This document shows, one piece after another, positions 25,150 to 37,800 of a DNA stretch of 64,000 nucleotides. Position 1 is the first letter of the stretch; each line of letters begins with the position of its first letter. The notes beneath the pieces were generated by a model, which was given only the letters and a program-made list of their open reading frames with translations, did not search any database and was not told where the DNA came from. Position numbers and translations under genes: made by a program. This DNA comes from Sialis fuliginosa (Eukaryota > Arthropoda > Insecta > Megaloptera > Sialidae), in the NCBI GenBank assembly GCA_961205875.1, contig OY540810.1, positions 1,860,001-1,924,000 on the forward strand. Reading direction: 5' to 3'.

Positions 25150-25194
25150 TATATAAAGTGAGTAAAAAATATTTTCTAAAATATTCATTATTAA

Positions 25195-25735
25195 ATAATC
25201 ACTAAACCGATATTAATGAAACTTGGTTGGAAGGTTGGGTCTGGCTTGAGGACGGCACCATTTCAAAATCATCAAAATCCTGTGTAAAGGGGAGGGGTGA
25301 CAACCCAAAATATTTGTTTTTTCATGTTATCTCAAGAACGACACATGTTACGTGAAAATTTTATAGAATATTTTTAAATTTCCTATAATATGGGTCTACA
25401 ACGTTTGTTGTAAAATATTCCCTTACAAAGATTTATCTCAATTTATTTTAAAAATTCGAGTTTTCTTTTTCTAAATTGATATTTGCTTGGACATATTAAA
25501 TGTCATTTTGACAGTTGTCAAAAAATTAAAAATATACGAAAAAATAATCAGGTGTGTCTTAAGAAAAATTTCGAACTAATATTTTTTAGTAAAATTGTAT
25601 AAAAATTAAACGGTTAACCAATTCCAGGCAATTTATCTCAACACTATCGGTTTTTATTTAAATTGTTCAATAATTAACTACCTTTGGTGAATTTAGCACG
25701 AGGAAGCACTGTGCATTTACTTGGCAGATGTTTTT
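25195..25735 (+). mobile_element. Fam-2 repeat
   Basis: Starts within GAAACTTGGTTGGAAGG, carries ACGACACATGTTACGTG and AATATGGGTCTACAACG, and ends CACGAGGAAGCACTGTGCAT plus a T-run. The GCTTCCTCG start and TCTG tract are missing. Confidence 0.65.
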
Positions 25736-26211
25736 TTTACTCACAATGAACCTGGGAATCAGGTCCTAAAATATATGTATCCTAAACCGATCATCCTGTA
25801 TTTAAAATCGCTTTTTAAACACCCTGTATCTCAGAGGGTGTTGAAGATAGCCCCTCCTTCCCGTACATTTTTTTACTAACAATGAGCCAGATAATCAGCT
25901 CCTACAATTTCTGTATCCTAAACTGGACTATAATTTAAAATCGACTAAAATAAAACTTCAATATTATCGTGCCATTTTGATAAGTAGTGATAACAAAATT
26001 ATGTGTAATCAACTATTCTAAAGCGTCCGTTTCTGGTCGTTATCACATTTTGACAAAACTGCGGATTAGCAAACCGGACACGTATCTCTGAGAAAAGAAA
26101 TGAAACTGTGTCCTTTGCCTTGAATATAAAAAGGGTGCTTAAAACCTTACCGAATTAAATAATCACTGCTTGTATCAGCGATTCTCAACAAGTTCTACAT
26201 CCGTCATTTCA
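25736..26211. other. No gene seen
   Basis: Two degenerate direct repeats (about 25740-25820 and 25868-25940, sharing ACAATGA.CC and AATCAG.TCCTA), otherwise nothing recognised. Confidence 0.45.
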
Positions 26212-26560
26212 ATTCAAACCGTAGTGGCACCAGTCTTGGATATAACCCCAGTAGTGGCAAATTTTTAATTAAATGTACTGAATTATTTGTTGATATTTGA
26301 TTACTACCATTTCTGAATATTAATCTATATACATTTAACTGTCTTACAGCGTGATTTGATGACAATCGGCTACTAGGTGTCAAAATGGTGGACATTTAAA
26401 CTAATTATTATATTATCATAGCAACTGCTTTACATTGTTTCAAATTTGACGATTCTTTCTTTTATATCTTTTGTGTCGTAGTACTTATCATTTTGTATGT
26501 AATCATTAGCAACTACTGGTTTTACTTTATCCATTACTGGAGAAAATACATGAACATTTG
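26212..26560 (+). mobile_element. Fam-3 MITE, truncated at the 3' side
   Basis: Starts GTAGTGGCACCAGTCTTGGA, with AACTGTCTTACAGCGTGATT and GTGTCGTAGTACTTATCATT inside; the terminal inverted end is lost. Confidence 0.65.
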
Positions 26561-26569
26561 ATAGTCTTA

Positions 26570-26775
26570 AAAATAATGATGTAAGCTATATTTAAAAAAA
26601 AAGTTTGAGTCTGTAGGATCGCGCCAAGCTGAGATATGAATTATTCAACTTATTTGTTAATTTATCAATTTTAATTGACATTTTCGGTGATTTTTTTACA
26701 TTTTTTTAGGGGGAGAGAGGGCGGAAAAATAAATCTCGCCCAGGGCGCCAGATTTGCTAAGGCGGGCACTGGTGA
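26570..26775. mobile_element. hAT-like MITE fragment
   Basis: Interior matches 51740-51950; ends CGCCAGATTTGCTAAGGCGG then GCACTGG. It lies just 3' of gene A. Confidence 0.55.
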
Positions 26776-26874
26776 AAGGATATTTATTTGAAGATTTTGA
26801 GCAAATAATTAACAACGCACAAATGTACGAATATTATATTTATTATAATAAAATGATTTATCTTAATATAAAGT

Positions 26875-29800
26875 TTATATTTTTGATGTATCGTTTGAAG
26901 CAGAAAATGTAGATACTTGTGTCCTAAATGTTGTAATGTACTGCATATCTCCTTTACTTCTGAATCTTTTATACCTGAAAAATGTACAAAATATTTTAAA
27001 TCTGCACAGAAAAACATATTTCATTAAGGTACTGGCACCAATCTTCGATAATACCCCAGTGTTGGACACTATTTGATTACATACATACTGCCATTACTGA
27101 ATCATAAACTATAGACACTTAACTGTAAAACAGCTTAATTTCATGACAATCGGCCAATGGGTGTCAAAATTGTGGACATTTAAACTAATTATTAGTGTAA
27201 TCTATTTATTAATTATTATATTATCATAGCATCTGCTTTATATTGTTTCAAATTTTACGATTCTTTATTTTATAACTTTTGTGTCGTAGTACTTATCTTT
27301 TTGTAAGTAATCATTAACAAGTGTCCATTACTGGTTTTACTTTGTCCATTACTGGAGAAAAAATATAAACAAAATAAAAAACTTTAGTAATTAAATTGAT
27401 TTAATAAAGAGGTCCTAAAAACAATCGTCCAAGACTGGTGCCAGTATCTTATTACTATATATCATAAAGTATATTCTATATCTATATCTGTCAACGGAGA
27501 ATTCATGCATTTGTATAACATATAAAAGTTAAAAAGAACAGGGGTTATTTTAGTGTGCAGTTGTAACTTTTTTGTGCAGTTTTTAAACTGAAATGTGCAG
27601 TTGTAAAATATAAAAATTTTAATTGTGCAGTGCTTAAGGTTGAACGTGAAGAACAAAGAAAAAAGTCATTCAATTGCAATTAAAAAAAGCTCTTTTTTTT
27701 ATGTGTTACCTCAAATTTTGCAGTTCTAAAATTTTCTTAAAATAACCCCTGATCGAAAATCACTGCTATATTATATACTAGCTGATTTGCCCGGATGTCT
27801 GTCACAATGTCATGTAACCTAACCTAACAATACATATTTTAATATATGTATATTCATTAAGACATAGGAAATTTAACATGGGGACAATTAGAAATATTGT
27901 AGAAACCTTTGGTCAAATTTAACGATGTGTGATCGGTGCATTTTTAAATGCCGCCTCGAAACTAACTTATAAATTTTAAATCAATCAACAGTATTTTGTT
28001 TTCAACTTTAATTTCATTAATTTTAGCATCCTAGATAAAATTATAATAATATTTTGAAAACAAAATACTAATTACAATTTTATTAAATTTTCAAAGTGCA
28101 CCAATCACACATCGTTAAATTTGACCAAAGGTTACTACAACACTTCTAATTGTCCCCATGTTAAATTTCCTGTCTTAATCAACTTGGAATACATTGTATG
28201 ACTCCACTATAATAAATATAGAAATAATGTACATAATAACAAACCTCTTTTTTAAGAGTATCCATATATTCCTTTTACAAATGAATATGATAAAAATGAG
28301 AACTCCTTGCAGCATATTCAAATAATCAGGTACCTTGAAAAGCCATTGGCAAGAATCACAACTTTTATTTAGGAAATATGAAACAATCTCTAATATCCAG
28401 TTAACCCCCATCACCAGGAATAATTTTAAATATAAATTAAATCTGCAAAAAAAATATTACAATTTTATATTTTATAATTTAGCATGTCTTCAGAAATCAT
28501 TTGCCATCGTAAAGGTCAGATTCGAAAATATTAAGACAAACATCATCGGTTATCTTTTTCTAGGGCGGAGCTTATATAGTTACATCATTTTAAATAAAAA
28601 CATTTCGTTAATTGATTATTTAAATACTAAAATTTGGAATATCAAATATTTATTGCCACAAAATTTACTTATATAATTTTCAATAGATTACATAATAATT
28701 TTAATCGTTAATATATGAGTACCTATTATAAACGAAGAGTAGTTCTTTATCTAGCAAATGAATTTCAAAATATCTGTCTTTGTTTGGTACATTGAGAAAT
28801 GATTTAAATATTATATTAATCAAATGGGAGGACCCTAAGTTTCGAATGAAAACTGGACGACTACTTCTTCATTTCAATATACAGTCGCCTGCATTAATGG
28901 TCTTGCAGTTTGTATTCATTTTCGTTTATCACAAACTTAGTAGGCTCCTCCCATTTGATTATTATAATATTTAAATCATTTCTCCATGTATCAAACAAAG
29001 ACAGATATTTTGAAATTCATTTGCTAGATAAAAAACTACTCTTCGTTTATAGTACTCATATATATTTGTAGAATTAAATTATTATGTAATCTATTGAAAA
29101 TTGTATACGTAAATTTTGTGGCAATATATTTGATATTCCGAATTTTAGTATTTAAATATATTAAACTTGATAGAAAAAGATAACCGATGATGTTTGTCTT
29201 TAAATTTGGAATCTGTTGTAAGCGATTCTAGCCTTTAGGGTGCCAGACGAGTTCTGCAGGCGACTGTACATTAGGGTGTTTTCTAATTTTGAATGTCCCC
29301 CCCCCCCTCACCCAATTGATGAATGCCTTACATTCCGTTATTATTTGTATTATTTACAAAAATTAACAATGAAAAAAATGTCTTCCAATTCGTTTTACTG
29401 TTTTCCTTTTAAATCCATTGTATTGAGATGAAAAACTAACTTATTAATATTGGAAGAATGGTGTTAAATATAGTACATACCTTTGTTTTTCATTTTGATT
29501 ATGTTTGTGACTATCAGATCTCTTCAAAGAATAAGAAGTTTCTCTTTTAATGGATTTAATTTTAAATGCAGTCACTGCGAATAGTACAACATTGCAAATA
29601 ATTATAACTGACATTGGCGCGTAAAAGTATAGTATTGTTGCAGATCCTTCTGAAAATAATGTACTGTATATAGATTAAAAAAAAATCAGTAACTTAAAAT
29701 TATTCTTAACTACAAATTTTATGTAGTAGTAAATTCAGCAAACATAACGACAATTTTTACCTTTGCAGCCATTACTTGTACTGTACATAAAAATACAGAT

Positions 29801-32800
29801 TTGCTTCCTCGCAATATCGAAGATACGAGAAGCTTTCTGATCGTTTTAAAATGAGACAAAAAATTGTTCTACAATTTCAAAATTTTAAATTGATCTTTCC
29901 GTTTCAGACCAACACACACTTTTCGTTTCGTGTCTGTCTGTCTGTCTGTCACACGCAAAACTCATAAACCACGCAAGCTTTCGATTCACAGAATCATCGT
30001 CAGGCTATTAAGAAAGAACAAAATGTGAGAACAATGTCGTTATCACATTTTGTTCTGTGAATCGAAAGCTTACGTTTATAAATTTTCTCAATATATAATT
30101 TCTGACGTTAAGACAATCAAGTTGTTTTTATTTTTTATATATAATATATATAATAATAATTTATACCATACCTTTTAAAAAACAGCTTTCTTCTCCTATA
30201 TTCGGGATAATGAAGTGGTCAGGTATATTTGGTGAGTATTCTATGATGACAGTCACAAGGATAATTATAAGGGGACATCCCCAAGCATACAGACAATATA
30301 ACATAAACTTCTTCAGTTCTTCTCTTCTGGTTTTTAATCGCATTCCACTGAAATTAATATATGAATTATGATTACACTTACAATTATAGTAACAATACTG
30401 GCAGTGGTGTAACCTGCCATGGGGAGTAAGGGGGTCTACCCCCCCCCCCTCCTCGCTGTGTTGTAACCAATTTTCAAACTATTGATGCAAAAAATCTTTT
30501 AAAAAAATCAGAATGTAAGTTTATATTAGTACTTTCAAATTACTAGAATTATTTTGGACCTAACATACAAAACAAAACTTAAAATTGTAAATATATATAT
30601 AAATGGCAAACATATACGAAAGCCTCAGATCAGTCGCGTCAAGCCCATAAATTAAATTAAATGTATATTTTTTGGTTTTACTAATTTATTTAATTTTTGA
30701 AAGCTTCATGCTAATTTGTAATAATTTGTATTTCTTTTTTATTAAACCCAGCGGACACTTTATTAGTTTATGGAATAAATTAATGTGTTAATTAATATAA
30801 AAATTAATAATTGATATACCTGAATGTCCGCCAAATGTCAAAACACATGACATTAAGCCAGAAGAAGCTCACCAGAAAACAGAACTGAATCATATAAGCT
30901 GAAACAGATATATTGTGAAATTAATTAAATAGTATGGCTTGGCCCATAAATGCAAATCATCTAAAAAAAAGGGATCATTAGCTAATGGACATAATGCTCC
31001 GGATGAACGAAGGGATTTGAAAAATTTTGAATTTTCTCACAAAATGGCGGATATTGAAAGTCAAAGTTCTTTACTCGACTAAAATTTCACTCGCATTTTC
31101 GGCTATAAAAAAAATAATAATCATCAAAAAAAATCCTTCGTCTATCCGGAGGATAATTATGTATAGAATAAGTGAGAAAAATTTCAAACCGATCGGCAAA
31201 GCCGTTCTCAAGTTACAGTGATCACATTTGTCTGAAATTTTCAGAGAATACTTTTGAAATATTCTACTTTGAGAAAATGGATTTTTTCAAAATTCTAACT
31301 GGGTCTGCCCCCTGAAGTAACCTGTATATTTACTAACTTTGGGCGAAACTATCGTTTTTTTAAGGATTTTTATCTTTACTTTCATTTCTTGTAAAAAATG
31401 GATATTAATTGTAATATATAAGTACATTTAAAAACATAATAAATAAATAACATAACCTCACTTTCAACTTAAAACAATTTGTCACAAAACAGAGGTTCGG
31501 GAAATTTCTAGTATTTCATAAAATCAAAACAATTCAATAAAAGAAAAATTCACAAAATTTATTTTATTTTCGTTTTCATTTAAAAAAGTATACGTTGACT
31601 TTAAAATGTAAATGTAATCTACAAATCCATAAATCATGAAGAAATGCAGTAGATACCAAGCATATTTCGTCGTTTTTTTACTTCCTCGCCATATCGAAAA
31701 TACGAGAAGCTTTGTGGTCGTTTTTCAAATAATTATTTTAATTCAAATATTGGGTTTTGAAGGTGTGAAAAAAATACGTTTATGTATTAGACCCAAAAAC
31801 TCTCGGAACAGTTGTAATCATAAGAACCTATGCCTTTGTTTTTAGAATAAGTTTTTTTATAAATAAATTTTTTACATTTGTAAAGAAGAATGCCAAGAAA
31901 AGTAAATTTAAAAAAAAATTTTTTTTTAAACTAATAAGTTTTTGTAATTGATTTAATTAAGCATTAATGTCCTTATGGCGAAATATGAGATACTTACCAG
32001 AAAATATACATAATATTGATTGAAGATCAGAATAGACTTTTGCAATAGCGAGAAAAATGTAACCCCACATTAAATTGAATAAGTAGCACATGAAGACCTT
32101 CCCTTGAAGATTTTTTAACTCTGGTAATATCGCATAAACTAAAAATGTTATTAGTAAAAACGGTACTGACAGCAACAATACTGAAAAAAAAGAAAACAAT
32201 AATTAATATTATTAACCCTATCGGCTTTTTAAGACTGTCCAATTTTTATGAAAAGAGTTTTCGTATTAGGTTAAAAAATTTCATCAGTTTTATCAGTAAT
32301 AGTCCAGTACATTTAGACGAAAAATAGATGTGTCTGGGGAAAAATTCGCAATGAGCTGAATTTTTGTATACACCTTCATTTTGTCTTTATAAATAAGGTA
32401 CCAAAAGTCCCCAACAATCCCATGCGAGCATACTTTTTTACAGCCCACAAAAGGTGGTAACAATTAGTTTTAAGTAGATATCTCTGTATCTATTGGTTCT
32501 ATGACTAAAATAGTTATTATCAAATATAAAGTTTAGAAAATTACCTACAATAAAGATCCTACAACTTTTTTCGTACAAGTAATCGTTTTCGCTTATTATT
32601 CTATGTGAAAATATCAAAAAAATTTAAATAATAATATAGAAATAAATTAAAACAAGTTGATTATAAATTTCATGAACTCATTTTAACTTTCCATTGCTGG
32701 GAATCGCTCAAAGGGTGTGGTTTTTGAACCCATATTGATTACATTTATTTTTTTCAGTACTACCACTCTTAAAATTCTCGATACTTTTTTTTAATATCGT

Positions 32801-34091
32801 AAAAGTTAGCAAAATTTTAAATTTTTAAATATTAATTTGGATTTCTATAAAATAAGTATTACAAAATATTTTTTTCTTCCCAGTTTCCCTCTTTATTATA
32901 TTAGTTGTATTTATTAATACAAAAATAATTATCTATGAAGTCATTAAGGTAGTGGCACCAGTCTTGGAAAGGTCCCCAGTAATGGCAAATTTTTAATTAA
33001 ATGTACTGAATTAGAAATATGTGTTGATATTTGATTACTACCATTTCTGAATATTAATCTATATACATTTAACTGTCTTACAGCGTGATTTGATGACAAT
33101 CGGCCAATAGGTGTCAAAATGGTGGACATTTAAACTAATTATTAGTATAATTTATTTATTAATTATTATATTGTTTCAAATTTGACGATTCTTGCTTTTA
33201 TATCTTTTGTGTCGTAGTACTTATCATTAGCAAGTGTCATCATTACTGGTTTTTCATTAATTCATGGAGAAACATCATAAACAAAATAAAAGTCTATAAT
33301 TAAAAAAAAAAAACTATATTTGCGAACTTTGGTAATTAAATAGATAAAATAAAGAGTTACTTATTTTAATAGTAACATGAGTTCATGATAATTACAAAAA
33401 AAAGGTCCATCAATCAATTATAGCGGCCATTACCGGTTCCTTTACCATATTTATGTAAACTTTTGTCTGAAAATTAATAATTTAAAATTTAAACAAATAT
33501 ACCTGAAGCTTCAATCTTCATATTGGCTTCATTAAACTCATGTTCTGGGCTTTGACAAGACCAGAACCAAATCACAGAGCTACCATCATCGTCTAGACAG
33601 TAATCCAGAGTCGTGTTATAGTACAACATATTAATCGTTCCATTTCTTAACCATTCAATCTCTGTTTCAAGTTCTATGGATATATTCAACAGATAAAACT
33701 CAAAGGGGCAAGAGAATTCTGCAACTTTGTTATACAGAATCTCCGTTTTCTCTTCTGGACCTAAATCCAAAGGAAACACAAAATCTAGTGTGTTGTGACT
33801 TGGCACACAAGCCCCTCCTGTGAAATCATATCCTTTTGGGCAGCATTTCCATATACAAGTTTTTACGTCACAAATGCAGCCTTTGTAGAAAGTGTCGTTG
33901 TAAACAGTATACTGTCCTTCGTTATAAACGTCACCATCTTTACTGAGTACACTGTTGTTACTGTAACGTTCGATTATTTGTATATCTACGATACGTTGGC
34001 AGTTTTCTACACTTTCATTTTTTGTTAGTGGTGTTTGAAATAATAAAAAAAATAATATTTCTAAAAAATTAATTGTATTTATTTTACACAT
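26875..34091 (-). CDS. Gene A: Methuselah-like GPCR, complete, 7 exons, 497 aa
   Basis: Predicted seven-helix receptor of the Methuselah branch of class-B-type GPCRs, acting at the plasma membrane; ligand unknown. Exons on the minus strand: 34091-33503, 32180-31998, 30898-30820, 30347-30172, 29649-29481, 28442-28245, 26974-26875. All junctions are GT-AG and the frame stays open throughout (1494 nt). Exon 1 starts at an ATG in an A-rich context and encodes a signal peptide and Cys-rich ectodomain with YKGC.C..KTCIWKCCPKG. TM1-TM2 follow in exon 2, TM3 in exon 3 (YMIQFCFLVSFFWLN), TM4 in exon 4 (YCLYAWGCPLI), TM5 and basic loop 3 in exon 5, TM6-TM7 in exon 6. The tail ends TSKI. The last extracellular loop has CDSC followed by QW. 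Introns 1, 5 and 6 are swollen by MITEs. A possible AATAAA lies about 30 nt past the stop. The family call rests on remembered Mth motifs. Confidence 0.9.
27026..27452 (+). mobile_element. Fam-3 MITE in gene A intron 6, both ends intact
   Basis: Ends TAAGGTACTGGCACCAATCT and AAGACTGGTGCCAGTATCTT are inverted repeats of about 20 bp, defining the family. No ORF of note. Confidence 0.8.
27856..28195. mobile_element. Fam-6 palindromic MITE in gene A intron 6
   Basis: ATTAAGACATAGGAAATTTA at the left is mirrored by TAAATTTCCTGTCTTAAT at the right. The TGACCAAAGG / CCTTTGGTCA blocks also pair. A related copy is at 35967-36270. It ends about 50 bp from the exon 6 donor. Confidence 0.7.
28530..28845 (-). 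mobile_element. Truncated fam-1 MITE in gene A intron 5, reverse
   Basis: AGACAAACATCATCGGTTAT through AATCAAATGGGAGGA matches fam-1 in reverse but both terminal inverted repeats are gone. Confidence 0.7.
28880..29270 (+). mobile_element. Fam-1 MITE in gene A intron 5
   Basis: TACAGTCGCCTGCATTAATG to GTTCTGCAGGCGACTGTACA, full length. It lies beside the truncated reverse copy, so the pair forms an inverted repeat inside the intron. Confidence 0.8.
29799..30078 (+). mobile_element. Fam-2 fragment and small hairpin in gene A intron 4
   Basis: Fam-2 begins at GCTTCCTCGCAATATCGAAG (29802) and breaks in the TCTG tract. Next is a hairpin (29972-30078) with CAAGCTTTCGATTCACAGAA mirrored by CTGTGAATCGAAAGCTTACG. 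Confidence 0.65.
30348..31997. other. Gene A introns 2 and 3: repeats only around exon 3
   Basis: Outside exon 3 (30820-30898) there is a hAT-like start (GGCAGTGGTGTAACCTGCCA, 30404) with a poly-C run, a repeat shared with 14230-14430, and a short fam-2 end at 31679 (ACTTCCTCGCCATATCGAAA). No other coding signal was seen. Confidence 0.5.
32946..33440 (+). mobile_element. Fam-3 MITE in gene A intron 1
   Basis: Starts AAGGTAGTGGCACCAGTCTT and carries ACATGAGTTCATGATAATTA; the right end is blurred near 33440. Confidence 0.7.
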
Positions 34092-34203
34092 TTTTTTATA
34101 CTTGAGACACTTTACATTATTATTATAAGTATGTATTATTTAAGTATATGTTCGTTATTAATATTATAATTATTCTTATCACTGTTAGTATAAGACATAT
34201 TCA

Positions 34204-34223
34204 TTTCCTTGAGATGTGGTTTA
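34204..34223 (-). promoter_or_regulatory. Candidate RUNX/ETS-like motif upstream of gene A
   Basis: On the minus strand AAACCACATCTCAAGGAAAT lies about 115 bp before the ATG and resembles the AAACCACAT..GGAAATG arrangement upstream of C and D. Confidence 0.3.
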
Positions 34224-34414
34224 GTTATTTATCATTTGTGATAATGTGACCATATTTGAAAGACTGAATAGACAAAAGTATTAGTGTTAATCTTCATGAA
34301 TATGTTGGGACACTGACCGCAGATAAGTTCATATGATATACAATTATAATATAAACATTTGCGTGTTCAAATTTCCGCTCCTTGGGGGGAATGCAGTATG
34401 TATTCATATAATTA

Positions 34415-34790
34415 ATTAATATGGAAAAATAAAATGGGAAAAATTATATTTAATGAATCGATGTGTTATATAAAATTATTATTTCTAGTGGTTGATAAGA
34501 AAGATAAAAAAATATCTGCCAAGTAAATGCATAGTGCTTCCTCGTGCTAAATTCACCAAAGGTAGTTAATTAACATGATAAATAAAATGGAAAAAATTAT
34601 ATTTAATGAATCGATGTGTTATATTATTTCTAGTAGTTGATAAGAAAGATAAAAAAATATCTGCCAAGTAAATGGATAGTGCTTCCTCGTGCTAAATTCA
34701 TCAAAGGTAGTTAATTATTGAACAATTTAAATAAACACCGATAAAATATTCAGATAAACTGACTGTCATTGGTTAACCATTTAATTTTTA
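34415..34790 (-). repeat. Tandemly duplicated fam-2 end between genes A and B
   Basis: A unit of about 145-160 bp (GGAAAAATTATATTTAATGA through ATATCTGCCAAGTAAATG and GCTTCCTCGTGCTAAATTCA) occurs twice, about 34430-34574 and 34586-34715. The fam-2 interior continues to about 34790. Confidence 0.75.
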
Positions 34791-34883
34791 TACAATTTTG
34801 AATATAGTTCTAGGAACAGACTTGTTAAAATATTAAATTATTTCAAAAACTTAATAATTAAGGACTGGTACAGCCGCCTTTTT

Positions 34884-37800
34884 TTATAATCCTGTTGTTA
34901 AATCTGGTGTTGAAGCTGTAGATTCTTGATTTTTTCGTGTTATAATATTATCAATGTCTCCTTTATTTCGGAATGCCTCATATCTGGAAAACATAACGGA
35001 GTCAAATATTACATAATTTTACACCAAACTGACAAATCAAAAATTAAAACTAGACAGTTTTTTTAAACATCGTGTTTATTTTTAGCATACATTGAAAATG
35101 TGAGTGTGTATATTTATTACACTTTTTGGCGTGATTGAAAAACAACTATGAATAACCATTTTAAATACTTTCGTCATTTGAACTGTACGATTCAACACGG
35201 ACTTTAAAAATGAAAAAAGTGTGTTTCATTTTTAACCTCTAATTTGGGAAAAAGTGAAACAGGCCTCTAATGGAAAGTATTTCTCGAAAAATTAAAAGAA
35301 AAGCTATTTTGGCAACTTTGATTTATCTTCTTTGTGGCATATCAATGTGAAATTGTAACTTTAATTACTATCTGAGCTATACAGAAAGTTATGTGCAAAG
35401 AATTAAAATTTAATTCACACGTTTTGACATTGACTTATTAGGCGATTCATATTTTCAGGTCGCATTAACAAACCTTTAATGATGATGTCAGTTTTTATAA
35501 TTCTCCTATAAACAAATTAGTTTTTTAGTTGCAAGCTTGTTTCACTTTTACCCCATTTTTTTCGTGTTTCATATTTACCCCGCTCGATTCTAATATATGC
35601 AAGTGCTTACCTCTTTTTCAAAAGTACCCAAATATTTTTTTTACAAACGAATAAAACAAATATTAAGATTGCTTGCAACATGTTCATATAATCAGTTACG
35701 TTATATAACCACCAGTAATAATCAACAACGAAATACAGAAACACGGCGGGCATCCAGTTTATCCCCATGATGAGGAATAGTTTCACGTATAAATAAAATC
35801 TACAACAAAAATATTATAAATATATTAATATTTCAACAATTATTTCATAAATTAGTCGCTTATTTGAAAGAGATGCAGCAATATAATTGCTTAACTTTGG
35901 ATTTTCTATGGGGGGGGGGAGACATTTTTTTAAGGGGCATTGATAAACAATATATAATTTACAAATCTATTATACAGTGTATTCCAAGTTGATTAAGACA
36001 TAGGAAATTTAACATGGGAGCAATTAGAAGTGTTGTAGTAACCTTTGGTCAAATTTAACGATGTGTGATTGGTGCATTTTGAAATGCCGCCACAAAATTT
36101 AATAAAATAGTAATTAGTATTTTGTTTTCAAATTTATATCTGCCAAAAATATTATTATAATTTTATCTAGGATGCTTAGTTAATTTAATGAAATTAAAAT
36201 TGAGAACAAAATACTGTTGATTAATTTAAAATTTATCAGTTAGTTTCGAGGCGGTATGCGGCATTTCAAAATGTATGTATTGTTAAAATATCAAAAAATA
36301 CGAAAAGAAGAACAAATAAAGAAATCTTGTAATTGATATTCTATTATACATTTATAACATTTGAATATGTCTTCGTGGTGACGTCAATTCCCGCGCCAAC
36401 GCTGATTGGTCAAAGAGCTTATGAGACTACCTTGTCTTTATATACCTTGGTATTTACCTTTGTTTTTCATTTTTATTAGCATTTTCCAAAGAAGCTGATA
36501 TTTGATTTGTAGTGATTTTAATTTTTATAGCAGTCATTATAAACAATACAACGTTGCACAAAATAATAACAAATAATGGGCCGTAATAATAAGCTATCTT
36601 TGCATTTAAACCTGAAAAAAAAAATTTATATAAATAACGAAAATTTTAAAATTAACAAATCAAAATAAAAATATTAACAATATGGATGAAAAATGTCTCT
36701 TATTTAGGAACATAGTTCTCTGGAACTATAGAAAAATTAAGCACACAAACTTTAGTTGTCTATTATGAATAGGTACAGTCGCCTGCATTAATGGTCTTGC
36801 AGTTTGTATTCATTTTCGTTTATCACAAACTTAGTAGGCTCCTCCTAATTGTGCAATTATAATATTTAAATCATTTCTCCATGTATCAAACAAAGACAGA
36901 TATTTTGAAATTCATTTGCTAGATAAAGAACAACTCTTCGTTTATAATAGGTACTCATATATATTTGTGCAATTAAATTATTATGTAATCTATTGAAAAT
37001 TGTATACGTAAATTTTGTGGCAATAAATATTTTATTCCGAATTTTAGTATTTAAATATATATATTAAACTTGATAGAGAAGATAACCGATGATGTTTGTT
37101 TTTAAATTTGGAATCTGTTGTAAGCGATTCTAACCTTTAGGATGCCAGACGAGTTCTGCAGGTGACTGTACAATCTATTTTTATATATTAATAGTCCTCG
37201 GTCCCGGCTTTAAATTTTGAAATAAAAAATACTCCTCTGAAACTTCGTGAGTGGATTCATTTTGGCGTAACCTACAACTTTTTTATCTTCGAAAATTCTG
37301 AGAATTGGGGCGTTTTTGATGTGGAATGCGTCAAACATGTCAATTTAACGATAGTTATAGGAAATTTACAAATAACCCTTTCTGTTTTTACTTGAATTAC
37401 AAGATTTTATAATGCAAACATCGGGAAATATATTGACCTACAAAAATATTGGGGCATTAGCGAGACCTACACCCTCAACATGTCAAATTCATGATGATAT
37501 GTAATTTATAAATAACCGGCTGATTTTTGCACAATCGCTAGATAAATAATAGTAAAATGTTATGGTTATACTGGCCTACAAAAATCAAGAGTCTTTTTCC
37601 CTGACCTACGTCATGTTTGACGCATGCCACATAAAAAACGCCCCAATTCTCAGAATTTTCGAAGATAAAAAAGTAGTAGGTATCACCAAAATGAATCCAC
37701 TCACGAAGTTTCAGAGGAGTATTTTTTATTTCAAAATTTAAAGCCGGAACCGAGGACTATAAAGTTTGAAATCACTTTGACGACATGTTTTGTAAAGTAA

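Noticed and set aside
28335..28676. 113-codon ORF on +
   Set aside because: Antisense to gene A exon 6 and running into a fam-1 copy.
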